Source of the DNA: Acidobacteriaceae bacterium
GTDB lineage: Bacteria; Acidobacteriota; Terriglobia; Terriglobales; Acidobacteriaceae
Direction: 5' to 3'
Assembly: GCA_003140075.1 (NCBI GenBank)
Contig: PLIO01000268.1
Span: 1 to 59,535 of the forward strand
Length of the DNA stretch: 59,535 nt
This document shows positions 24,983 to 33,422 of the stretch, piece by piece; position 1 is the stretch's first letter; every line of letters starts with the position of its first letter. Under the pieces are notes generated by a model. That model was not told the origin of the DNA. It was given only the letters and a program-made list of their open reading frames with translations, and ran no database searches. Made by a program: the position numbers and the translations under genes.

Positions 24983-26584
24983 TTATCCGCCCTCGCCCGT
25001 GGCCGAGGCCGGCACGGCTCGTGTCCTCGCCCACTCGCGCAAGCCCTCGATCTCTTCGGCACGAGTGGTCGAAAGCGGCACGGTCTGCGCCAAAGCGTCC
25101 AGCAACAGTTGCGTGGTGAGCGCTTTCTTTTCCGAGAACGCGGCATAGAGTCCAGTTTGCACCGCCGCATCGATTTCCGCGCCGGAGTAGCCTTTCGCGG
25201 CAGCGGCAATCCGGTCGAGTTCAAACTCCGCCGGATTGCGTTTCCGCTTCGCCAATTGAATCGCGAGAATTTGCTTGCGCTCCGCCTGGCTGGGTAGGTC
25301 GACGAAGAAGAGTTCATCAAACCGGCCTTTGCGAATTAACTCCGGCGGCAATGCGGTCACGTTGTTGCAGGTGGCGGCCACGAATACGGGCGCCTTGCGG
25401 TCCTGCATCCACGAAAGGAACGACGCCAGCAACCGCGACGAAACTCCCGCGTCGACCGATGCCGAGTCCGGCCCGCTGCCGGCAAATATTTTTTCCAGTT
25501 CATCGATCCAGAGTATGCATGGAGCAAGTCCCTCTGCGACTGCGAAGACTTTCCGAATTCGCTTCTCGGTTTCGCCGATATATTTGTCGTAGATGGCTGC
25601 GGTATCGAATTTTACGAGAGGCAGGTTCCACTCTCCCGCCACAGTCCGCGCGCAGAGCGATTTTCCGCAACCCTGAACACCCAAGATGATTACGCCGTGC
25701 GGAGGCTCCAGCCCAAACTCGCGGGCCGAGTCTTCCCATGAGCCGCGCCTCTGCGCCAGCCAGCGCTTCAGATTATCCATACCGCCGACACTGGAAAAAG
25801 TTTCGCTCGCCTCCACGAACTCCAACATTTCCGAGCGCCGCAGCAACGACTTCTTGGTCTCGATCACATCGCCCGCAATTTCAGGGCACAGCGCGTACCG
25901 CGCTACCAGAGCCTGAGACACGGCCCGCTCCGCTTCCTCTTCGGTCAGGCCGCGCAAACTTTCCACCACCCCTTCATAGCCCTTGGCGTCGAGCTTCCGC
26001 TGCAGGGTGTGATCCTTTGAGATGCGGACAACGACCTCGTCAATGATCTGGCGCAAACGCTGCCGGTCAGGCAGCGGCAGCTCAAGAAACTCCACCAGTC
26101 CCCGCAATTCAGGAGGAATCTCAATCTTCGGCGCGGTGAGGATGATGGTGCGCCGGTTCTCGGAAAACTTCTGCCCCACATCGCGCAAACGCCGGACCAC
26201 GACCGGCTCATCCATATGGCGGTGGAGGTCCTTTAAGATGAACGCCGCGCCCAGCGAAATTGCCTCCAGGTTGGCCAGCATCTGCGCGGGATCCTGGCTG
26301 TTGTAGATGGCTTTCGAGTTGGCCAGCGCTTCCTGAGCCGCCGGACCATGAGCCGAGATCGAGTTCCGGCTCTCGGGCACGATTTCGCCCACGTCACCGC
26401 CGCAGCGCACCAGGCCGCTGGCAATCGTCCACTCAAAGGCGGCAAGGCTCAAGGACGCACAAGCGGCGCGCACCAGGCGAACGGTGCGGACTTCCTCAAC
26501 CGTCTCTACTACTACGATTGGGGTCGAGGAATCGAGCAGAACTTTCAAACGCGCCAGCGGATCGGGAATCAGAGGCCATGCCAT
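24983..26584 (-). CDS. Ycf46-like AAA+ ATPase
   Basis: The 533-residue protein has a long N-terminal region (about 250 residues, with IILTAPKIEIPPELRGLVEF) and a C-terminal AAA+ module: Walker A GVQGCGKSLCART, Walker B PCILWIDELEKIFAG, sensor VFVAATCNNVTALPPELIRK and arginine finger GRFDELFFVDLPSQ. This two-part layout matches the chloroplast Ycf46-like family, predicted membrane-associated or stress-related unfoldases with no firm function. It is divergent from rpsT and may share the promoter interval. About 190 bases downstream, toward phoH, I see no gene. Confidence 0.85.
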   Translation of the reverse strand: MAWPLIPDPLARLKVLLDSSTPIVVVETVEEVRTVRLVRAACASLSLAAFEWTIASGLVRCGGDVGEIVPESRNSISAHGPAAQEALANSKAIYNSQDPAQMLANLEAISLGAAFILKDLHRHMDEPVVVRRLRDVGQKFSENRRTIILTAPKIEIPPELRGLVEFLELPLPDRQRLRQIIDEVVVRISKDHTLQRKLDAKGYEGVVESLRGLTEEEAERAVSQALVARYALCPEIAGDVIETKKSLLRRSEMLEFVEASETFSSVGGMDNLKRWLAQRRGSWEDSAREFGLEPPHGVIILGVQGCGKSLCARTVAGEWNLPLVKFDTAAIYDKYIGETEKRIRKVFAVAEGLAPCILWIDELEKIFAGSGPDSASVDAGVSSRLLASFLSWMQDRKAPVFVAATCNNVTALPPELIRKGRFDELFFVDLPSQAERKQILAIQLAKRKRNPAEFELDRIAAAAKGYSGAEIDAAVQTGLYAAFSEKKALTTQLLLDALAQTVPLSTTRAEEIEGLREWARTRAVPASATGEGG

Positions 26585-26588
26585 GTGT

Positions 26589-26618
26589 TTGACCGGTCGA
26601 GAGTTGCTGCCCTATAAT
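26589..26618 (+). promoter_or_regulatory. Sigma-70 promoter of rpsT
   Basis: TTGACC (26589-26594) and a perfect TATAAT (26613-26618) are separated by 18 bases, 58 bases before the rpsT start. This is the best vegetative promoter in the window, as expected for a ribosomal protein gene. Confidence 0.7.
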
Positions 26619-26676
26619 AAGCAATTCGGTACTCACCGGAATATCTCGCTACACACACGAAGGTAACGAACCACAC

Positions 26677-26940
26677 ATGGCTAATCATCATTCGGCGCTC
26701 AAGCGCGCCCGCCAGACCACGAAGCGCACGGCCACCAACCGCGCCAACACCTCCCGCCTGCGCACCGCGCTGCGCACCCTGCGCGAGACCATCGAGAAGG
26801 GCGACAAGCAAACCGCCGAGCAAACCTACCGTGCCACCGTCTCCGCGCTCGACAAAGCGATCCAGAAGGGCACGCTGCACGAGAATACCGCCGCGCGGTA
26901 TAAATCGCGGCTGGGCGTGCGCGTTGGTGCGATGAAGTAG
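26677..26940 (+). CDS. rpsT: 30S ribosomal protein S20
   Basis: The 87-residue basic protein is typical S20: [65 protein letters not shown]. It binds 16S rRNA early in 30S assembly. It is monocistronic, with its own promoter upstream; a GTTGGCCC/GGGGCCAAC stem follows the stop but has no T-tract. Confidence 0.97.
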   Translation: MANHHSALKRARQTTKRTATNRANTSRLRTALRTLRETIEKGDKQTAEQTYRATVSALDKAIQKGTLHENTAARYKSRLGVRVGAMK

Positions 26941-27011
26941 CTGTTGGCCCGTGGCGGCCTGCTTTTGGGGGCCAACCCGCAATCCGGCAGGTCTCGCACC
27001 TGGGAACCGCA

Positions 27012-27422
27012 ATGCCAGAAAAAGTCGTTCATGTCGTTCTCAGGCCCTATCCCCGTTGCTACGTCTACGTTCATTTCGACCCTAGAAAGGTGCGGCCTGG
27101 AGACAAGGGGCAATTTGATCATGTCGTATACGTTGGAAAAGGAACGCGTGCAAGGGCTTGGGTCGATACAAGGCCCTGCTCCCGGGCGCACGGACTATGG
27201 TTACGCGATCTCCAAAATCACGGATTTGCGCCGGACGAATACGTGAGGATCGAATTCCGAAGGCGCACCTCAGAACAAGCCAGAAAGCTCGAACGAGAGC
27301 TGCTTGCTTTCTACCGTTCAAAGGGAGTGCTGCTCTTCAACAACGAAAGAGGCTACAACGGCCCTGTTCGTCCATACGACAACAAGTGGATGCCGGACCC
27401 TAGGTTCGGAAAACTAGGATAG
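27012..27422 (+). CDS. Stand-alone GIY-YIG-type nuclease domain protein
   Basis: The 136-residue protein has the order of GIY-YIG motifs in a divergent form: CYVYVHFDP (16-24) and VVYVGKGTRARAW (38-50) for the two signature strands, His60 in SRAHGLWL, a conserved Glu in TSEQARKLERELL (86-98) and Asn110 in LLFNNERGYNG. Similar single-domain proteins with YVGKG motifs occur in bacteria and in LEM-3-like nucleases. No partner methyltransferase or DNA-binding domain is present. It sits between rpsT and a dispersed 270-bp repeat. Nuclease activity is inferred from motifs only; the target is not known. Confidence 0.6.
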   Translation: MPEKVVHVVLRPYPRCYVYVHFDPRKVRPGDKGQFDHVVYVGKGTRARAWVDTRPCSRAHGLWLRDLQNHGFAPDEYVRIEFRRRTSEQARKLERELLAFYRSKGVLLFNNERGYNGPVRPYDNKWMPDPRFGKLG

Positions 27423-27954
27423 ATTCAGCTTTCGCTATCCAGGTTCGAATTCCTTCTGCGCGTCTTCACCCGGCCTGGAGGGCTGCTGCACCTTTCGCGC
27501 CTTTCGAAAGGTGGAACAGGCCGCGGCTGATCCCCAACGATTTAGTCTTGAGTTTACGGAACCGGAATGCCGTGCCCGCCAAGACCCCGCCAGAATTTCC
27601 TTGACTTCGATTCTCAAGACTGTAATCCTATCTCTCTACGCATTGGATCTTTGACATCTGAATAGCAATGAGATAACTCCCGTAAATGCAATATTTTGCG
27701 GTCCGGTCGCTCATTCTAAGGCACTTAGCGAGAGGGAGCATCGCCTAAGTCCTTTGAATGGAATATTTTGCAAGCAAGTTATTTGCTTTCAATATTTTAG
27801 CCAGACCCGAAAATGCAACTCACTGATTCCAGGGATTTTAGCTCACGAAATCTGCGTTTTTTCTTGATCTGGATCGATCTGCGGAGGGGTGGCCTCTGAC
27901 AACGTGGAAATCGCCGGTCCGGCAGTTGCAAAGCCAGAAGCTAGAAGCCGCCCT
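27423..27954. other. Non-coding region carrying a dispersed repeat copy
   Basis: About 530 bases without a credible gene. A 60-codon minus-strand frame at 27435-27617 has no recognisable features. Most of the region is copy A of a repeat found again in inverted orientation at 41985-42263 (see that entry), and it is distinctly more AT-rich than its surroundings. A short degenerate GAAGCTA heptad piece lies near 27938-27951. Confidence 0.6.
27601..27880 (-). repeat. Dispersed ~270-bp element, copy A
   Basis: The reverse complement aligns along its length with 41985-42263. Shared blocks include GAAAGCAAATAACTTGC, GCAAAATATTCC, TTCAAAGGACTTA, AAAATATTGCATTT, CTCATTGCTATT, AGATGTCAAAGATC and ATGCGTAGAGA, joined by divergent but mostly collinear segments. 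Three AATATTTT motifs occur at 27690, 27762 and 27791. No frame is open across both copies, so it is not a transposase remnant that I can recognise. It lies between the GIY-YIG gene and holA. Confidence 0.85.
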
Positions 27955-29085
27955 TCACACCGGCAACTGTTCCTGCATCCATCCCGGAGCTTCGAGCTTC
28001 GGTTCGGTCGTCAGGTCCATCACCAGACGCTCCAGTACCATGCGCTTGCTCACGGGATTCGAGCGCAGGGCGAGGTCGGCTTTGGCGACCAAGCGGATGG
28101 CGCGCGTCAGCTCGCGGCGTGACTTGTAGCGGCGGGCTTGCTTGATGATGTCGTCGGCGGCGAAGGGAGGGACGCGGAAGCCCTGCCACAGCGCGGCCCA
28201 GAGCATGCGCTGGTCGCGCACATTACGTTCGAGAATCACCAGCATCTGGCGGAAGGTTTTCGCCAACATGTAGATGTGGCCGATGGCGGCGTCCTCGCCA
28301 TCGCCGGAAGATAGCATCGCATCCAGCACTTCCAGCGCCCGTACGCGGTCTTTCGCGGAAATGGCGTCGGTCAACTCATACAGCGAGCGCTGCTTGGCGG
28401 CAAGCACCATGGTTTCCACATCGCCGAGCGTGATGCGGTTGCGGGCGCCGACGTAGAGCATGAGCTTCTCCAGTTCGTTGGAGATCATCATCATGTCCCC
28501 GCCGAGCGCGTCGACCAGTTCGCGGGCGCCATCGGGATCGATTTTCACTGGAACGTCGCGGCTGGTGCAGTAATCGGAAATCCAGCGCACGGCTTCGCCT
28601 TCTTCCACCCGCGCCAGTTCGACGATGCCGCAGTACTGGCCCATGGTTTCGCGGATACGCTGGTAACGCTCTTTGTCCTGCATCTCCATTTTGCGTACGT
28701 CGGCGGGGATGCTGATGTGGTCGGCGACAAAGACCACAAGCGCGTCGGGATTCGGGTTCTTGCAGTACGCTTCGATGGCCGCGAGCTTTTCATCGTTCGA
28801 GCCGCGGCCAAAAAGACTCTTCACGCCGCGCACGAAAAATACCTGAAAGGGCGCCATGAGCGAGGGAGTGCGGGCTCGGTCGAGAACTTCCGCAAGGTCA
28901 TTTTCCGCCAAGTCGAACTCGAACAGGCTGAAGTCGCGGAGATCGGGCGAGACCAGATGCTCGATGATGGCGTCGCGAAAGCGCTTGCGGAAGAAGGCTT
29001 CGTCTCCGACGAACACGTAGGCTGGCCGCAGCTTGCGCGATTCAAGCTCGCTGACAAAACGCTCGGCCTGGGCGAAAGCCCGCAT
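27955..29085 (-). CDS. holA: DNA polymerase III delta subunit
   Basis: From ATG 29085 (GGAGGA upstream) the product is 376 residues. It shows the delta-subunit layout: RPAYVFVGDEAFFRKRFRDA near the N-terminus (degenerate P-loop region), FFVRGVKSLFG, LVVFVADHISIPADVRKME, GGDMMMISNELEKLMLYVG and the C-terminal helical collar domain (LTRAIRLVAKADLALRS). It is part of the clamp loader that places the beta clamp on DNA. It follows lptE, the neighbour it often has in other Gram-negative bacteria. A longer in-frame start reads into a repeat element and is rejected. Confidence 0.92.
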   Translation of the reverse strand: MRAFAQAERFVSELESRKLRPAYVFVGDEAFFRKRFRDAIIEHLVSPDLRDFSLFEFDLAENDLAEVLDRARTPSLMAPFQVFFVRGVKSLFGRGSNDEKLAAIEAYCKNPNPDALVVFVADHISIPADVRKMEMQDKERYQRIRETMGQYCGIVELARVEEGEAVRWISDYCTSRDVPVKIDPDGARELVDALGGDMMMISNELEKLMLYVGARNRITLGDVETMVLAAKQRSLYELTDAISAKDRVRALEVLDAMLSSGDGEDAAIGHIYMLAKTFRQMLVILERNVRDQRMLWAALWQGFRVPPFAADDIIKQARRYKSRRELTRAIRLVAKADLALRSNPVSKRMVLERLVMDLTTEPKLEAPGWMQEQLPV

Positions 29086-29116
29086 CAGAAGATGTCCTCC
29101 ATGGAAGAAACACTTG

Positions 29117-29275
29117 CCAAAAACTCTAAGCAGGGACTGATAAGGAAGCGAGCCAAACGCGCGGTTCGTGCGTCGCAAAGAACGCGACCCTTCGGCTCGC
29201 TCAGGGCAGGCTGCTTCGCGCGGCTCGCCCAGATCCCTCGCTGCGCAAAGAACGCTTGCTCGGGATGACAATCAA
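29117..29275. repeat. Composite palindromic repeat (GTCATCCCGAGC family half-element)
   Basis: The right part (about 29232-29270) is antisense to the left arm of the element at 5621-5717: AGATCCCTCGC and GCTCGGGATGAC are shared. The left part contains CCTTCGGCTCGCTCAGGGC and other small inverted pieces. It fills the lptE-holA spacer. Confidence 0.75.
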
Positions 29276-29285
29276 ACTCTAGCAT

Positions 29286-29804
29286 CTAGAAGCCCTCCAG
29301 AATGTTAGAGACCAGGGTACGGGCAAAATCCTGCGACAGCCGCCGGAAGGCGGGCGAGTCTTCCTCGAAAAAACTCGCTAAGTCCTGCGAGACTTCGTAT
29401 TGCTCGCGAAACAGATATGAAGGATTCTGGTACAGCACCTTGCCCTGGCGGTCGGTCAAAGCTACTCTCATGCTGACCACCACCAAAACGCTGGCAGCCT
29501 GTCCGGTCGCGGAGTTATAGGTGAGCGGCGTGGAAGATGCCGAGACCACGGTGGCGCGCAGCGTGGCGTCGGCAGCCTCGCTGGGATCGTTGAGAATGTG
29601 ATAGTGCGTGCGCGTGGTGAACTCCCGCACCACGGACGCGGTAAGCAACTGCTCGATGCGGTAAGTATTAGTCTCGTTTACGAAGGCCGGGACGGCAATG
29701 GTCTTGATGTTTTCCGGAAGTTGCACCGTGTGGCCGGCCGTGTGGTATCCGCAACTGGCGCTCGCCACGAGCAATGCCAGCCACGCGGCCCGGCAGGTTC
29801 TCAT
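29286..29804 (-). CDS. lptE: LptE-family LPS assembly lipoprotein
   Basis: From ATG 29804 the product is 172 residues with a lipoprotein-type leader (AWLALLVASASCGYH, Cys18). The mature part has the LptE pattern: TVQLPENIKTIAVPAFVNET, RIEQLLTASVVREF, DATLRATVVSASSTPLTYN and VLYQNPSYLFREQYEVSQDL. LptE plugs the LptD barrel and helps deliver LPS to the outer leaflet. The start overlaps the stop of the Asd-like gene (ATGA). The lipobox is weak at -3 (Ser), which is tolerated in some lipoproteins. Confidence 0.85.
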   Translation of the reverse strand: MRTCRAAWLALLVASASCGYHTAGHTVQLPENIKTIAVPAFVNETNTYRIEQLLTASVVREFTTRTHYHILNDPSEAADATLRATVVSASSTPLTYNSATGQAASVLVVVSMRVALTDRQGKVLYQNPSYLFREQYEVSQDLASFFEEDSPAFRRLSQDFARTLVSNILEGF

Positions 29805-30880
29805 TGGATTTTTCCCAGCGGGCGGGTTTGGATCATGCTCTCGGCACACTCCACCGCCGTCATGGCCGCCACGCGCAGGTTATCGATCGCCGCCCACAGC
29901 CAGATTCCATTGGGCCGTGACGCATCGCTCTTCAGAGAAACCAGAATGTTGGCCTGACCCGCGGTGTTCACGTTGCTCGGCTGCGAATCGTCTTCCGTTC
30001 CTGCCAGCGTCACGTGATCTCCCGCAAGGACCTGCGACAGGTGTTCCTGATCGACGGCGTGCGCCATCTCCAGGAAGATATTCAGAGCATGGCCGTGAAA
30101 AACTGGAGCTTGGAGCAGCATCAGCGAAGGCTGAGGCGCGTCCGCTCCGGCAATCTTTCCATAGTGGCGCAGCACGCGCGATTCCAGCAACTCCAGCGAT
30201 CGCTGCGATTTCTGCCCATAGCGCGCAACCATATTGAAGGCCACCTGCTCATCGAATATATCCTTCGGCAGGGGTTGGAACGATAACAGATTGACGGTCT
30301 GCTGGTGCAACTCGTCCATGCCTTTCTGCCCTTGTTCGGAGGCAGGCTCGAAAATCGTCGCCACCACGCTGCGGATGGCGCCAGCCTTGCGCGCCCTCAG
30401 CAGCAGCAGCGCCAGAGTCACGGCGGCAGGATTAGCCACAATGCAGGGAGCGGGTTGCAGTTCCGGCTGCCACATCTCGCCTCGCTCGCGCTCGGTCCAC
30501 AGAGAGCGCACAGTGGCGCCCGGTTCCTCTTCCAACGCACCGGAAAGATCGATGATCGCACTGCCGGCATCGCGAGCGCGCTTCCAGTTGTTGCGCGTAC
30601 ACTCGGCATCGGCCGCAAAGAAAGTGAAGTCCACGTGCGTAAACTGCTCCGACCGCACGCTCTGGATGAAGTTGATTTCGTCGCCTGTCGCTTCCAACTG
30701 GCCAATCGATTCGTCATCGTCAAGCAGGCGAATATCCACCGCGGGAAAGTTTCGTTCGCTGAGCATTTCGGCGACTTCTTTCCCTTTCAGCGTGGCCGCG
30801 CCCACGATAGCTGCGCGGAAGAGCTGTCCGCGCGCAGAGGAGGAAGGAGACGATGCCGCGATTTTGGACGGACTACTCAT
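29801..30880 (-). CDS. Aspartate-semialdehyde dehydrogenase homologue lacking the catalytic Cys (USG-1-like)
   Basis: From ATG 30880 (ATGA overlap with pssA) the product is 359 residues. It has an NAD(P)-binding start (FRAAIVGAATLKGKEVAEML), the DFTFFAADAE and IIDLSGALEEEPGA segments and the C-terminal dimerisation domain (FNMVARYGQ, LLQAPVFHGHALNIFLE). Active enzymes have NPNC(S/T)T; here the site reads NPAAVT (150-155), with Ala153 in place of the nucleophile. It therefore resembles USG-1-type non-catalytic Asd paralogues. Its place inside a phospholipid and LPS operon suggests an envelope-linked role, which is inference. Confidence 0.82.
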   Translation of the reverse strand: MSSPSKIAASSPSSSARGQLFRAAIVGAATLKGKEVAEMLSERNFPAVDIRLLDDDESIGQLEATGDEINFIQSVRSEQFTHVDFTFFAADAECTRNNWKRARDAGSAIIDLSGALEEEPGATVRSLWTERERGEMWQPELQPAPCIVANPAAVTLALLLLRARKAGAIRSVVATIFEPASEQGQKGMDELHQQTVNLLSFQPLPKDIFDEQVAFNMVARYGQKSQRSLELLESRVLRHYGKIAGADAPQPSLMLLQAPVFHGHALNIFLEMAHAVDQEHLSQVLAGDHVTLAGTEDDSQPSNVNTAGQANILVSLKSDASRPNGIWLWAAIDNLRVAAMTAVECAESMIQTRPLGKIQ

Positions 30881-31761
30881 GAAGTCTGTGAGGCCTCCTT
30901 GTAGGTGGGCGGCGGGGGCTGGCTGCGGCGGCGGAAAATCCACTGCAGGCGCCAGAAAACGCCGGAGAACGTATAGAGCAGCGCAACTCCGAACAGCACC
31001 TGTTTGGAGAAGTACCAGACGCCGGCGAACAGCGCCGCAAGAAGAATGATCAAACGGAAAGGATGGCGCGAACCGAAATCGATGTCTTTGAAGCTGTAGA
31101 AGCGCCAGGTGCTCACCATCAGGTAACCCACAGCCGCAACCATCGCTAACCAGCTGATTGCGGTGTACCAGGAATCGAGTGGAACTCCCGACCGGAAGTG
31201 AACCACGGCCGCAATCACCCCCGCTCCTGCCGGAATTGGCATGCCAACGAAGTACTTCTTTCCCGGACGTCCGGGGTTTGAGGGCTGAGGGTTGGTCGTG
31301 ATGTTGAACCGCGCCAGGCGGCTGGCTCCGGCCATCAGAAATAAGAAACCGGCAATCGCACCCACTTGCGTGAGCTTGATGTTCCACTCGAAGTTCCACT
31401 CGGTGAGCGCAACCGCCGGCATCAGGTGAAATCCCCACGTCCAGGCCAGCATCGCCGGCGCCACACCAAAAGTGATGACGTCCGCCAGGGAATCTAGTTC
31501 CTTGCCAAACTCGCTGCTGGTTCCGGTCATGCGCGCCACGCGTCCATCGAGGCCATCGAACAAAACGGCAAACCCAATCGCCTTAGCGGCGTTGTCCAAA
31601 TGCCAGGAAGACACGGCACTGGCGTGAACGATCTCGAGGATGGCGTAGAAACCGGCAGCCATGTTTCCCGTGGTAAACAGCGAAGGAAGGATGTACATTC
31701 CCTTGCGCATCCGGCGTGGGCGCCGCTCGTCCTGCCTGCGTCTTGGAATGGGAAGATCCAT
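30877..31761 (-). CDS. pssA: CDP-diacylglycerol-serine O-phosphatidyltransferase
   Basis: The 294-residue membrane protein has the complete CDP-alcohol phosphotransferase motif: D69, D72-G73, A76-R77, G86, D90 and D94 (from FDGLDGRVAR to LDSLADV). At least six hydrophobic helices follow. It makes phosphatidylserine, which the preceding psd product converts to phosphatidylethanolamine. Psd and pssA overlap by one base (TAATG), and pssA overlaps the Asd-like gene by four bases. An Arg-rich N-terminus (PRRRQDERRPRRMRK) is cytosolic. Confidence 0.94.
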   Translation of the reverse strand: MDLPIPRRRQDERRPRRMRKGMYILPSLFTTGNMAAGFYAILEIVHASAVSSWHLDNAAKAIGFAVLFDGLDGRVARMTGTSSEFGKELDSLADVITFGVAPAMLAWTWGFHLMPAVALTEWNFEWNIKLTQVGAIAGFLFLMAGASRLARFNITTNPQPSNPGRPGKKYFVGMPIPAGAGVIAAVVHFRSGVPLDSWYTAISWLAMVAAVGYLMVSTWRFYSFKDIDFGSRHPFRLIILLAALFAGVWYFSKQVLFGVALLYTFSGVFWRLQWIFRRRSQPPPPTYKEASQTS

Positions 31762-32426
31762 TAGCGCGCCCCTTCGGAGGCGGAAGAACTGCCCACGCTT
31801 GCCAGTTCGCCTTTGGGCTGCACATAGGCCAGGACACTGGCTCCGCCGCGAACCCGATCGCCGACTTTCACTTGCAGTCTAGACTCACCATCGAGCAATA
31901 CATCGACACGAGAACCGAACTTGATCAGCCCCACGCGCTGGCCGCGCTCCAGTCGATCACCCACCTTGGGATAGAAAACGATTCTACGCGCCAGCAGGCC
32001 GGCGATTTGCTTGAAGACGACCACCTGGCCATCGCCTTCCACGCATACAATATTTTGCTCGTTCTCGTCCGCGGAAGCTCGATTCATGGCGTTCAGGAAT
32101 TTTCCGCGCTGGTAGCGGACCTCGCGAATAACTCCGGCAATCGGCGAACGGTTCACGTGCACATCGAAGACGCTAAGGAAGATGCTGATACGAGCTTGCT
32201 TTCGGCCCGCCACTGTCACGAGTGAGACATCGGTAACTTTCCCATCCCCCGGCGAAACCACGGCGCCCGCCGCATCGGGAATGGCCCGCTCAGGATCGCG
32301 AAAGAACCAGAGAAAAAACACCGCAAGCAACAGCGGCACCAAGGCCCAGGCCGGCTGGGCGAACCAGCCCACCAGGACCCCAGCCAGGATGAAACCAAGC
32401 CCGTAAAAGTAGCCGTCACGAACCAT
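31761..32426 (-). CDS. psd: Phosphatidylserine decarboxylase proenzyme (short type)
   Basis: From ATG 32426 the product is 221 residues, the size of the short PSD-A class. Two N-terminal helices ([32 protein letters not shown]) precede [36 protein letters not shown] and the self-cleavage site IKFGSRVDV, where Ser becomes the pyruvoyl group. It decarboxylates phosphatidylserine to phosphatidylethanolamine. An upstream ATG at 32438 overlaps a perfect minus-strand TATAAT (32442-32437), so transcription may start only a few bases before ATG 32426, giving a nearly leaderless message. Confidence 0.93.
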   Translation of the reverse strand: MVRDGYFYGLGFILAGVLVGWFAQPAWALVPLLLAVFFLWFFRDPERAIPDAAGAVVSPGDGKVTDVSLVTVAGRKQARISIFLSVFDVHVNRSPIAGVIREVRYQRGKFLNAMNRASADENEQNIVCVEGDGQVVVFKQIAGLLARRIVFYPKVGDRLERGQRVGLIKFGSRVDVLLDGESRLQVKVGDRVRGGASVLAYVQPKGELASVGSSSASEGAR

Positions 32427-32580
32427 GGGAAGTCCCATTATAGAGCAGAGGCGGGCGGCACTGGCTGACGTTTGAAATAGAAACCACGTAAGTGCAAATA
32501 AAGAAAGGCGCCGGTAAGCGCCAGTGGGTAGATACAAAAACCCTGTAGCGGCGACGGCCGCCATGCCATTGGGCAATAAA

Positions 32581-32811
32581 TTACGCTACGTGAACTCCGT
32601 ACTGTTGCCGATACTGCCGCTCAATGCTTTCCATTTGATCTTTGAGCCGCAGCTTTAGCTTCTTGAGCCGGACTTCCTCCAGCTTTTCATCTTCGCTGAG
32701 ATAACGTTTTTGGGTGAGAGAATCAAGACGAGTGGAATACTGCGTATGCTCCTGAGCCAGCCTGCGGAATTCGTCGTGGCTGGTCAGGAGAGTGTCTTTC
32801 GGAGTCAGCAT
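32581..32811 (-). CDS. YdcH/DUF465 family small helical protein
   Basis: From ATG 32811 the product is 76 residues, predicted as one helical hairpin: [40 protein letters not shown] and [19 protein letters not shown]. The alternation of charged and hydrophobic residues and the motif [18 protein letters not shown] are typical of DUF465 (YdcH/SlyX-like). Function is unknown. It lies upstream of psd on the same strand, 155 bases away. Confidence 0.8.
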   Translation of the reverse strand: MLTPKDTLLTSHDEFRRLAQEHTQYSTRLDSLTQKRYLSEDEKLEEVRLKKLKLRLKDQMESIERQYRQQYGVHVA

Positions 32812-32912
32812 CCAGCAGACCTCCAACCGGGATTCACGGCTTCAAACTATCACAGCCCCAAAATCGGTTCAATGCCAAATTCTGGTGCAGTCTCGATATG
32901 AGAAAGTATTAA

Positions 32913-33422
32913 CTAAAGACTGAGGCGACATAGGATTGCATCTTCCGGCGGACTGGCGTAGTAACTCTTGCGTAAACCCGTTTCTTGGAAGCCTGCCCTA
33001 CGATACAGGGCGCGTGCGCCTTGATTCGACTCTCGAACCTCCAGAAATATGGCGCTGCCGTTCCTGGATCGCGCGTGCTCGAACAACTCGGTCACCAGTC
33101 GGGTGCCGACGCCGCGGCGGCGAGCCGTAGCGGCGACAACGACATTCTCCAACTCCCACTCCGCATCGACCTGGGCTGCCACCATGAATCCAAGAACTGC
33201 GCGGGGGGCTTTCTCCGGCTGTTCACAGTCGTCCTCAGCCACCCACGCGACCCGTCCCGAAGGCCGCTGATGGCCGGTCCCAAATATGCTCCCATATTGC
33301 TGGTGGGACCAGTGTCCGGCAGCGGGACTCATACGCTCCAAGTCCATCATGGCGGGAATGTCCGCTGCATTTGCCCGTCGAATATGCAAGCTAGGAACCG
33401 ATTCTTTCGAGCACCTCGGCAT
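32913..33422 (-). CDS. rimI: Ribosomal protein S18 alanine N-acetyltransferase
   Basis: The 169-residue GNAT protein has LHIRRANAADIPAMMDLER at the N-terminus, acetyl-CoA loop VVAATARRRGVGTRLVTEL, LEVRESNQGARALYRRAGF and the RimI-like end LRKSYYASPPEDAILCRL. RimI acetylates the N-terminus of S18. It overlaps the 3' end of tsaB by 32 bases, the usual tsaB-rimI pairing. A 20-residue insertion (EDDCEQPEKAPRA region) precedes the beta strand that leads to the active site. Confidence 0.88.
   Translation of the reverse strand: MPRCSKESVPSLHIRRANAADIPAMMDLERMSPAAGHWSHQQYGSIFGTGHQRPSGRVAWVAEDDCEQPEKAPRAVLGFMVAAQVDAEWELENVVVAATARRRGVGTRLVTELFEHARSRNGSAIFLEVRESNQGARALYRRAGFQETGLRKSYYASPPEDAILCRLSL

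Noticed and set aside
27440..27460. tRNA-like T-loop GGTTCGAATTCC
   Set aside because: The flanking bases do not pair as a T-arm and no anticodon or acceptor stem can be built. No tRNA or rRNA gene is seen anywhere in the window.
27435..27617. 60-codon minus-strand frame
   Set aside because: Runs into the dispersed repeat, has no motif and no ribosome site.
29085..29271. N-terminal extension of the holA frame
   Set aside because: The extra 62 codons are translated repeat DNA; a good GGAGGA and homologue length favour ATG 29085.
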